Source: Tipula vernalis (taxonomy: Eukaryota > Arthropoda > Insecta > Diptera > Tipulidae). From it: DNA of 64,000 nt. Under the pieces are notes generated by a model. That model searched no databases. It was not told the DNA's origin and was given only the letters and a program-made list of their open reading frames with translations. Shown here in pieces: positions 54,430-63,060 of this stretch. The stretch covers positions 269,243,347 to 269,307,346 of the forward strand of contig OY282559.1 of assembly GCA_958295665.1 (NCBI GenBank), read 5' to 3'. Each line of letters starts with the position of its first letter. Within the stretch, counting starts at the first letter, position 1. A program made the position numbers and the translations under genes.

Positions 54430-55016
54430 CACCATCACCATCACCATCACCATCACCATCACCATCACCATCACCATCACCATCACCATCACCATCACCA
54501 TCACCATCACCATCACCATCACCATCACCATCACCATCACCATCACCATCACCATCACCATCACCATCACCATCACCATCACCATCACCATCACCATCAC
54601 CATCACCATCACCATCACCATCACCATCACCATCACCATCACCATCACCATCACCATCACCATCACCATCACCATCACCATCACCATCACCATCACCATC
54701 ACCATCACCATCACCATCACCATCACCATCACCATCACCATCACCATCACCATCACCATCACCATCACCATCACCATCACCATCACCATCACCATCACCA
54801 TCACCATCACCATCACCATCACCATCACCATCACCATCACCATCACCATCACCATCACCATCACCATCACCATCACCATCACCATCACCATCACCATCAC
54901 CATCACCATCACCATCACCATCACCATCACCATCACCATCACCATCACCATCACCATCACCATCACCATCACCATCACCATCACCATCACCATCACCATC
55001 ACCATCACCATCACCA
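54430..55016. repeat. (CACCAT)n hexamer array, about 98 units
   Basis: Pure hexamer repeats over about 587 bp with no substitution until the last unit (CACCATTAC). The long Met-Val frame on the minus strand and a poly-His frame on the plus strand are artefacts of this repeat. It occupies the place of the ATGGTATG block in the inverted arm. Confidence 0.97.
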
Positions 55017-55139
55017 TTACCTGCTTATAGAAATATTTACCAATTTTTTATATATGCTGGTTTGAATATTGAATTGGGTATTTTTGGGGTATTTAGTTTG
55101 CGGTTGAGTTGGAGGTTAAGGTTGAGGTCAATTCAAACA

Positions 55140-55672
55140 AGCCGAATTTAATAATAATTGGTTGAGAAATAGGCTAGTTCAATCATACTTGGCGATATTC
55201 GAGAACTTCACCCAAAAATCATTTTAGAATCCCATTTTCAACGCACAAGCCGAATTTCATCATAATTGCTTGAGAAACAGGCAAGTCCCAACGTACAAAA
55301 ATAATTTTAGAATCCCGTTTCCAACGCACATGTCAAATTTCATCATAATCGGTTGATAAATATGCTAATTCCCTCATATTGGTCATATTTCAGAACTTTA
55401 TCCAAAAATCATTTTAGAATCCCATTTCCATCCGGAAGTCCAATTTCACTAAAATCAGTTAAGAAATAGATAAGTTCCATCCTAATTGGCCATTCATTTA
55501 ATTTGCTAAAGGTTTAATTTGAAATGTAATATGTTCAATTTGAGGTTTGAGATATTAACAGTGACCTTCCTTAAGTCTTGTGTAAGGTTTGGTTCAAATC
55601 GGTCAAGTTGTGTGGATTTGTTTAAATATCATACACATATGCTGTACATACATAAAAACACTAACTTTATTT
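55140..55672 (-). repeat. Outer part of the right arm
   Basis: Inverted counterpart of 44518-45545: repeated CAGAACTT.ATCC/AATCCCATTTCCA units, GGCCATTCAT, TTAACAGTGACCTTCC and TACATAAAAACAC toward the outer end. Confidence 0.75.
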
Positions 55673-55940
55673 TATAGATTGCTCAACTGCTCACTAAACA
55701 TAGATCGAACACCATCTGACCCCAATTCAGCCCGCAAACGTCCCCAACTCAACCTTCAACCCAACCGCAAACTCTCTACCAACTCAATCTTCAAACCAGC
55801 ATATATAAAAATTTGGTCAACTGCTCACTATATCTTAACCCAACCCCAACTCAACTCCAACTCAACTTGAACTCAACCCGCAAATTAATCCCTAATTTAA
55901 CCTTCAACTCAACCACAAACTCAATAGCCAAGTTGTTAGA
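55673..55940 (+). repeat. Further CTCAACC-rich low-complexity DNA
   Basis: CAACTCAACC-like words (55690-55925) with a partly duplicated CAACTGCTCACTA segment. Similar in composition to the arm blocks but outside the inverted arms as defined. Confidence 0.55.
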
Positions 55941-56240
55941 AAAAATTTATTTTATTAAATTTTTTATTTTTTATTTTCTAGAAATGGTTTTACAAGTTTT
56001 TCACTTAAAAGCTAAAATCGGACTGAATTCTTTAAATCTAAATTTCTTTAATTCCAAGCCTAAAATTACTAACTCATTATGTAAATTTTCCTCGACTCGA
56101 TGAATATGATTCCCTGGTAACGTTGATCAATCATACGTTTAAAATAGTTTATGGTGTAGATATGGATTTGCTGAGTTGACTATTTTATCACTAAAGACAC
56201 GTTGTTCATCTTTTGCTTGCATGGCAGTTTCTATGGGAAC

Positions 56241-56262
56241 TGTAACTGTAACTCCTCCCTGT
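56241..56262 (-). promoter_or_regulatory. Polypurine tract and start of the 3' LTR
   Basis: Minus strand CAGGGAGG followed by AGTTAC. Errantiviral LTRs commonly begin AGTTA or AGTGA after a purine-rich primer, and the position shortly after env fits. Confidence 0.45.
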
Positions 56263-56335
56263 AGTGGAGAAAAGTCCTCCTCCTGTTATACGACATTTCC
56301 AATAGCCTGTTATACGACATTTCCTTCACGTGTAA

Positions 56336-56767
56336 TTATGTGTTTTTACTCTGTGGTCTATTAAGGTACTTACGGGTACACGTCATATATATTACTAACA
56401 GAAATATGCATATTGACGAGATGGATATACCTCCTGATAGAATCCGTAACCAATTTTGGTGGTTGTATTGCTTCCAATAAATATGGTCTAGTTGTTTCCT
56501 GTTCTCAATGGTTTCCTGTCCAATTTCGGTTATGTTTTGACTCACTTGTATTTGACGAAACATTTGTGTATTGTAAAGAGCTCCAAGAATCTCCTCGTTC
56601 TCGCTTTCTATTTCGTAGGATTGGAACTTGTTTTCGTTAATCACTGCTGTACAGTTCCAAATCTTTATTAAAAAGTTTCCCATCAGGTTCCTATTATTGC
56701 CTTCGGAGATCCACTGTACTGTTGTGTCTGTTTCTAATGTTACGTTGCATGTGCTCTTGCTTCCCAA
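56336..56767 (-). pseudogene. Errantiviral envelope, C-terminal part with membrane anchor
   Basis: A minus-strand frame of 143 codons. It contains potential N-glycosylation sites, a helical region, and a single membrane span (ILSGGISISSICIFLLVIY) followed by a short basic tail. This is the stalk and anchor of the envelope glycoprotein of insect errantiviruses. Upstream, 56768-56903 is out of frame with at least one break, so the envelope gene is not intact. Confidence 0.82.
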
Positions 56768-56903
56768 AACTAGTGGTTTAATACAATTGTCCTTGAATTC
56801 TTTTATCTCCGAGTGCCTCTATACATAGCTATTGTAATTTGTTGTGGTGAATAATTTTTGTTGGTTTTTAATAAGGTATTGCGGATAATTTTCAATGATG
56901 CTA

Positions 56904-57650
56904 TTAATTTAATGGAACCATTCTTATTGCTGTCGATGTCTCATATTCTAATTTTGGTATCTCCAATATGTAAAGTGTTTCATCATTGATTGCGATCTTC
57001 GGTGTAATAAATTTAAGTGCTTCATCCTGTATTATTATGTTTACCCCTTGATCAATGAGCATGTTTTTTACTGCAATTATTTCTTTCAGTGACAGGATCT
57101 TGTTGCTGGGTAATGCTACTTTTGTAATTTTTAATTCAGTTAATGCGATTCTGCGATTCGTTAACAGCTGAATTCTCTTGTTGATCTGTTTATTCACCTG
57201 GAACTGTTGATTATTCTCATTTATGAGTTCATTCATCGTCGTATTAATTATTTGTAGATCGCCGGAATCTGGATTTCCCGCCACCCATTTCCACGCTGTT
57301 CCTAAAGCATCCCATCTTTTCTGTCTGAGGCTTTTCGGTGGTTTTATTTGAAGTAAGTTATTATATAAAGTTTTACTTTTTTGTTTGACTATACTATACA
57401 ATTCTAATTTATCTTTATCTATTATTTTCTTAGTAATTAATTCTACGGTAAATTCTAAATTAGTAATATCTATTGGGCGTATAATTCTAGTGGATCCTGT
57501 TTGTATTTTACAGTTGTTTAATTTGATTAGTAATACTGGATCCTCATGCATATTTCTTATTTCTAGTTTTTGAGCATTACAAACCAAATAGTTTACAACA
57601 ATAATAATAGTTAATAATTTTGCTAGTAATAACATTCTGAAATGAAACAA
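56904..57650 (-). CDS. Errantiviral envelope, N-terminal part
   Basis: A minus-strand frame of 248 codons starting at an ATG (57650) with a hydrophobic signal peptide. About residue 110 is an RQKR furin-type cleavage site followed by a conserved fusion-peptide-like segment beginning WDALGTAWKW, the signature of gypsy-family envelopes. A heptad-like helical region follows. The frame ends at 56904 and the remainder lies in another frame. Confidence 0.88.
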   Translation of the reverse strand: MFHFRMLLLAKLLTIIIVVNYLVCNAQKLEIRNMHEDPVLLIKLNNCKIQTGSTRIIRPIDITNLEFTVELITKKIIDKDKLELYSIVKQKSKTLYNNLLQIKPPKSLRQKRWDALGTAWKWVAGNPDSGDLQIINTTMNELINENNQQFQVNKQINKRIQLLTNRRIALTELKITKVALPSNKILSLKEIIAVKNMLIDQGVNIIIQDEALKFITPKIAINDETLYILEIPKLEYETSTAIRMVPLN

Positions 57651-57699
57651 AACGTTTATAATTAATATTTCTTTAATCGTTTAATTTTATTTTTATTTT

Positions 57700-58612
57700 T
57701 TTTTATATCTCTCCTGGTTTTAAATGATTTTTACGTTATTTCTCTTGCTAGTGCTTCAATACCCCTAGGCTGCGTTTTTGTTCTAATCTAATGTTAGCTT
57801 TTAAGAACACTACTTGGTTTTCCTTTAAATCGGGGGGTTAAAATGATATTAGCATTCTCTGTAATTTCGATGTTGTTCACTACATTATTTTGATTGAATA
57901 TTATCTCGTTTGACGTGAAGCCAATTGATGAGTGAACTGAATTGTTGTAGAGAGCTAACGCTAACTCTATGACACTTGCTGTAGTGCTGTTAGGGAGTTT
58001 ATTTTTGTTTGTATTATATATCTCAATAATGGTAGAATGGTTCTTATCGACTTGCCCATTCGATTCAGAAGAGGATGCATATTAAATTTTTGAATTAAAT
58101 TTACTTAGATATTCCTTTAATTGGATTGGCTGGAAAGTAGTCTCATGGTCCGAAATTATTGACCGAAAGAGGTGAAATATTTTGTTAATGCTTTTTCTAT
58201 TACATATGGAACATTAATTTACGTAACTGCTTACTTTTTTTGTGATGTTTGGAAAAAAAATGCTCTCTTAATCTAATTCTCTACTTCTTTGATGCCTCTG
58301 TGAGCTCTTTTATGTTCTTTTCTCACCATTGCATCTGGCCGATTCGAATTCGTTACTTTCTCCACTATTTTAGTGGTAAATACGAAATGCCTTTTTTTAG
58401 AAATTTTTTCTCTAAATGAGTCTTGGATTTTTTGGTAGAGACTTTCTGGTGCTAGCTAGTATGGCTGATTGTTTGCCATTATGGAAATTTCTTAGGACGT
58501 TGGTAATATCATTTTTATCGAGAGATTCTCTTACGATAATCGCCCTTCTGAAGTTAGGGAATATTTCCTCCCTAATTACGGTGTCTAGGTTAGAAATTCT
58601 GATTCTAGGCCT
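57700..58612 (-). pseudogene. Errantiviral integrase and pol end
   Basis: Minus strand, with stops. Readable words include SSESNGQVD near 58.07 kb (the SNGQvE block of the integrase core; Asp stands where Glu is expected), SVIELALALYNNSVHSSIG near 57.97 kb and ILTPRFKGKP near 57.83 kb. The region 58.3-58.6 kb is the RNase H to integrase connection. It ends at the transposon inserted at 58613. Confidence 0.72.
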
Positions 58613-58967
58613 ATTCCACTAGCACAATTCCACTTGGCACAATTCCACTGGGCACAATTCCACTTGGCACAATTCAACTTACACAATTCAACTTGCACAA
58701 TTCAACTTGCACAATTTAACTTTTTGGTAATCAAACGCATTTAGGATTGTAAATCGCGCGCGCGATTTACCATCCTAAATGTGTTTGATTATCAAAAAGT
58801 TAAATTGTGCAAGTTAAATTCGTTTAATTATAAATAAAAGTTAAACTTAAAAGCTACCTGAAGAAAGAAAGAACTACGAATGTTAAATATGAATTGAACG
58901 AAAACACGAATTGTATTCAGTGAAATTGTGTCTAGTGGAATTGTGCTAGTGAAATAAGCCTAGAATC
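58601..58967. repeat. Foldback unit at the left end of the 58.6-63.1 kb transposon
   Basis: GATTCTAGGCCTATTCCACT (58601 on) faces AGTGAAATAAGCCTAGAATC (to 58967). Inside, 14-15 bp units ACAATTCCACTTGGC / ACAATTCAACTTGC repeat about seven times, and 58703-58816 is a long hairpin centred on a CGCGCGCG run (arms of about 55 bp, one mismatch or so). Confidence 0.8.
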
Positions 58968-59127
58968 GTAATAACTACAGCAACAGAAATATTTTTTACC
59001 ATTGTTATCTTCACCATTTTTTTTAAAGCTATCACCTTCTTTTATTATCAATTAGCTTTTTTATACATTGCAGATTTTATTATCTTCGTAATTATGTTTC
59101 AATCACACCAATAAAATATTAAAGTGA

Positions 59128-59440
59128 CGTATGTGAAGTTAGCCAGAAATTTCTATCCCGAAAAGGCATTTTCAAACTATGTGTGTCTTTGCTAAATTAT
59201 AAGGCTATTTCACATATGAGACGTAGTTAGCCAGAAATTTTCATCCAGAAAAAAAATATATGGTAACTAATTCAGCGATTTTTTTTTGACAGTTGAAAAA
59301 ATTAAATGACATTAAACACAAATAAATACACAAAATAAAAATCATTAGAGTAAGTTGCTAACGACTTATTTTGTAATAATTATACATACGTTTTTTAATT
59401 AAAGCAAATTTATATTTATCTGGTATAGCAAAAATAAAAA
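59128..59440 (+). repeat. Left internal inverted arm
   Basis: Starts ACGTATGTGAAGTTAGCC and matches the reverse complement of 62580-62898 nearly base for base through TGACAGTTGAAAAAATTAAA and TTGCTAACGACTTATTTTGT. Confidence 0.9.
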
Positions 59441-61112
59441 TCTCTCGGATTGAGGCTATAGTGTTTTGAGATTGGCATACTATAGGCTAACTTTATGCAA
59501 AAAATTATCAAATTCGTTCCGTGGCAAGTTTGTCAAATATCATCAAAGGCTGAATTATTTACACAATGTTGATGATTTAACTTCACATATTCGTCTGGTA
59601 CGGCGATACTAAAAATCTCTCGGATTGAGGCTACAGTGTTTTGAGATTGGCATACTATAGGCTAACTTTATGCAAAAAATTATCAAATTCGTTCCGTGGC
59701 AAGTTTGTCAAATATCATCAAAGGCTGAATTATTTACACAATGTTGATGATTTAACTTCACATATTCGTCTGGTACGGCGATACTAAAAATATCTCGGAT
59801 TGAGGCTATAGTGTTTTGAGATTGGCATACTATAGGCTAACTTTATGCAAAAAATTATCAAATTCGTTCCGTGGCAAGTTTGTCAAATATCATCAAAGGC
59901 TGAATTATTTACACAATGTTTATGATTTAACTTCACATATTCGTCTGGTACGGCGATACTAAAAATCTCTCGGATTGAAACTACAGTGTTTTGAGATTGG
60001 CATACTATAGGCTAACTTTATGCAAAAAATTATCAAATTCGTTCCGTGGCAAGTTTGTCAAATATCATCAAAGGCTGAATTATTTACACAATGTTGATGA
60101 TTTAACTTCACATATTCGTTTGGTACGGCGATACTAAAAATCTCTCGGATTGAGGCTACAGTGTTTTGAGATTGGTATACTATAGGCTAACTTTATGCAA
60201 AAAATTATCAAATTCGTTCCGTGGCAAGTTTGTCAAATATCATCAAAGGCTGAATTATTTACACAATGTTGATGATTTAACTTCACATATTCGTCTGGTA
60301 CGGCGATACTAAAAATCTCTCGGATTGAAACTACAGTGTTTTGAGATTGGCATACAATAGGCTAACTTTATGCAAAAAATTTTAAAATTCGTTCCGTGAC
60401 AAGTTTGTCAAATATCATCAAAGGCTGAATTATTTACACAATGTTGATGATATAACTTCACATATTCGTCTGGTACGGCGATACTAAAAATCTCTCGGAT
60501 TGAAACTACAGTGTTTTGAGATTGGCATACTATAGGCTAACTTTATGCAAAAAATTATCAAATTCGTTCCGTGGCAAGTTTGTCAAATATCATCAAAGGC
60601 TGAATTATTTACACAATGTTGATGATTTAACTTCACATATTCGTTTGGTACGGCGATACTAAAAATCTCTCGGATTGAGGCTACAGTGTTTTGAGATTGG
60701 TATACTATAGGCTAACTTTATGCAAAAAATTATCAAATTCGTTCCGTGGCAAGTTTGTCAAATATCATCAAAGGCTGAATTATTTACACAATGTTGATGA
60801 TTTAACTTCACATGTTCGTCTGGTACGGCGATACTAAAAATATCTCGGATTGAGGCTATAGTGTTTTGAGATTGGCATACTATAGGCTAACTTTATGCAA
60901 AAAATTATCAAATTCGTTCCGTGGCAAGTTTGTCAAATATCATCAAAGGCTGAATTATTTACACAATGTTGATGATTTAACTTCACATATTCGTCTGGTA
61001 CGGCGATACTAAAAATATCTCGGATTGAAACTACAGTGTTTTGAGATTGGCATACAATAGGCGAACTTTATTCAAAAAATTACTAAATTCGTTCCGTGGC
61101 AAGTTTGTAAAG
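59441..61112 (+). repeat. 175-bp tandem array, nine full units plus a partial
   Basis: Units begin TCTCTCGGATTGA at 59441, 59616, 59791, 59966, 60141, 60316, 60491, 60666, 60841 and 61016: spacing is exactly 175 in every case. Units differ only by scattered substitutions (for example GAGG against GAAA after GGATT, TATCTCGG in three units). Variants recur in non-adjacent units, which suggests block duplication. Each unit holds GTTCCGTGGCAAGTTTGTC and GTCTGGTACGGCGATAC. Confidence 0.97.
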
Positions 61113-61902
61113 ATAAACTTTTTGAAAATGATTGCAAAAATAAGAAACAAAGTTGTATTGAACAAAGCCAAAATGTGTGTTTTTTACAAAATGGGATTAT
61201 AACAGAAGAAAACTATTTTTATACGAGTGCTTTCCACGCATTTACGTGCTGTATTTTAAATTTAGATGACTTCGAAGTATCGGTGGAAACTGATTTTTCT
61301 AAATTAATTAAAAGCTTACGTGCTAAACAAATTGAGTTAGCAAAAAATTATCGATTTTCAAGCTTAACAGTACTTTATGGCTTGCAACGAGACTGCACTT
61401 CAAATATTACTACGGTTTCAAATTTCGTGTTGAAATCGTTAAATTTTTATAGTGCACAAAGAGTCAAAAGTTGTGATTCTTGCAACAATACTGTAATTGA
61501 TCTTCTAAATTATTTACCAATTGACCATTTTAAGTTGGAAGATTTAGGAATTCAAAACTTAGCCAATTGCTTGGAGAAAACTGATACTTCGAATTGCCCA
61601 AATTGCGAGAGTAGCCCTACTGTTCACAATATTTTTACAAATAACACCATATTTATTTATGTGGAACCTTTGCATAATCCCAGAACACCTATTTAATTAC
61701 AAACATTCCAACCATTATTAATATATTTGGGCATAATTATAAATTAAATTCATTTGTTAATTATGTACCAGATGGAGCTCATTACGTATGCTACTGCTAC
61801 CGTAATGAGTTCTGGGATATATATGATGACTTAACCGAAATAGTTATCCAAAAAAGGTCATCTAAATTATGCAGAGTAAATCCCTCATATGTTAGTATAT
61901 GA
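61091..61902 (+). pseudogene. Ubiquitin-specific-protease-like domain remnant
   Basis: The frame is open from inside the last 175-bp unit through 61694; the first ATG-like start is doubtful (GTG at 61175). Features in order: an N-terminal Cys-rich stretch (CKDKLFENDCKNKKQSC), NYFYTSAFHAF, which resembles the USP Cys-box with the catalytic Cys absent, CDSC and CPNC about 38 residues apart as in the USP zinc ribbon, then TIFIYVEPL. After a one-base frameshift near 61695 comes YVPDGAHYVCYCYRNEFWDI then YDD, matching the USP His-box and final Asp. The stop is at 61900-61902. Fold by motif only; activity unlikely. Confidence 0.62.
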
Positions 61903-62164
61903 AGTAATTAAAAATGAATTATCCTATACCATATAGATATTTTTAAATTAAACTAAACTAGTAAAAACTTATACAATAACGTTCAGAATGATAACGATTT
62001 CGGTTCTATACTTAAACAAAATACGAAAGTTAGCCGAGGTTTATAGTAACTTGCCACGGAACGATTTCAATTAATTTTTGTCAGAAGTAAACTTATAACC
62101 TCGCGAAAAACACACGCAAGACTTACTGAAAACTGCTTGTCGCGGAAAACATCAAAGGAAATCC
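61903..62164. other. Spacer between the gene remnant and the right array
   Basis: No coding motif. It contains one reversed echo of the repeat (ACTTGCCACGGAACGA at 62050-62065) in otherwise different sequence, so the array may once have extended here. Confidence 0.5.
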
Positions 62165-62579
62165 TCGCGGATTTTGCATAAAGTTAGCCTATAGTATGCC
62201 AATTTCAAAACACTGTAGTTTCAATCCGAGAGATTTTTAGTATCGCCGTACCAGACGAATATGTGAAGTTAAATCATCAACATTGTGTAAATAATTCAGC
62301 CTTTGATGATATTTGACAAACTTGCCACGGAACGAATTTGATAATTTTTTGCATAAAGTTAGCCTATAGTATGCCAATCTCAAAACACTGTAGCCTCAAT
62401 CCGAGAGATTTTTAGTATCGCCGTACCAGACGAATATGTGAAGTTAAATCATCAACATTGTGTAAATAATTCAGCCTTTGATGATATTTGACAAACTTGC
62501 CACGGAACGAATTTGATAATTTTTTGCATAAAGTTAGCCTATAGTATGCCAATCTCAAAACACTATAGCCTCAATCCGA
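62165..62579 (-). repeat. Right-hand 175-bp array, inverted, two-plus units
   Basis: Unit boundaries (AGAGATTTTTA on the plus strand) fall at 62229, 62404 and 62579, again exactly 175 apart. It is the inverse of the left array. Confidence 0.95.
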
Positions 62580-63060
62580 GAGATTTTTATTTTTGCTATA
62601 CCAGATAAATATAAATTTGCTTTAATTAAAAAACGTATGTATAATTATTACAAAATAAGTCGTTAGCAACTTACTCTAATGATTTTTATTTTGTGTATTT
62701 ATTTGTGTTTAATGTCATTTAATTTTTTCAACTGTCAAAAAAAATCGCTGAATTAGTTACCATATATTTTTTTCTGGATGAAAATTTCTGGCTAACTTTA
62801 CGTCTCATATGTGAAATAGCCTTATAATTTAGCAAAGACACACATAGTTTAAAAATGCCTTTTCGGGATAAAAATTTCTGGCTAACTTCACATACGTATT
62901 AAAGTGTGTATTTGCGTTTCATTAGTGTAACTGTACAAGTTATAATGCAAGTTAAATTGTGCAAGTTAAATTGTTCCCCAGTCGAATTGTGCCCAGTGGA
63001 ATTGTGCCAGTGGAATTGCGTCCAGTGGAATTGTGTCTAGTGGAATTGCGCTAGTGGAAT
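62580..63060 (-). repeat. Right internal inverted arm and terminal tandem units
   Basis: 62580-62898 mirrors 59128-59440. 62940-63060 carries CAAGTTAAATTGT and CCAGTGGAATTGTG units that mirror the left end at 58613-58735. Confidence 0.9.

Larger units (their letters stand above)
44518..55672. mobile_element. Element with 1.6-1.8 kb inverted satellite-bearing arms
   Basis: The left arm 44518-46290 and right arm 54105-55672 are inverted copies. Outer: GTTTTTATGTATGTACAG at both ends, then ATTTAAAC.AATCCACAC and GATTTGAACCAAACC. Middle: repeated AAGTTCTGGAATATGGCCAA-like units. Inner: CTCA.GAGGTTTCAGCCCTTTAT at 46256-46280, reversed at 54112-54135. The 7.8 kb interior carries a transposon-type ORF, a retroposon, AT-rich DNA and a Penelope element. 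No TSD was found, and the left arm has an extra 0.3 kb GC-richer insert at about 44712-45035. Confidence 0.7.
56100..58612 (-). mobile_element. Errantivirus (gypsy-type, env-bearing), left portion
   Basis: Minus strand: integrase end (58.6-57.7 kb), env (57650-56336), then a polypurine tract GGGAGG with AGTTACAGTTAC, a plausible LTR start, at 56262-56241. The pol gene continues beyond a 4.4 kb insertion at 63061-64000. The left LTR limit (somewhere between 55.94 and 56.1 kb) is not resolved. A 19-bp word (CCTGTTATACGACATTTCC) is repeated at 56281 and 56306 just after env. Confidence 0.83.
58613..63060. mobile_element. DNA transposon with satellite-bearing inverted arms and a USP-like gene
   Basis: Left end ATTCCACTAGCACAATTCCA, right end reversed ATTCCACTAGCGCAATTCCA; both continue as 14-15 bp tandem units. 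Internal inverted arms 59128-59440 and 62580-62898 match closely, and 175-bp repeats follow inward on both sides (59441-61112; 62165-62579). Between the arrays lies a broken gene (61091-61902). The whole interrupts errantiviral pol. An exact TSD is not evident (left flank ends CTAGGCCT, right flank starts CGCCCGGC). I cannot place it in a known superfamily. Confidence 0.8.

Noticed and set aside
54382..55017. 211-codon Met-Val frame (minus) and a poly-His reading (plus)
   Set aside because: Translations of the CACCAT hexamer array; no flanking coding sequence.
59441..61112. CRISPR-like array
   Set aside because: The 175-bp units are contiguous without unique spacers, and the genome is animal; it is a satellite inside a transposon.
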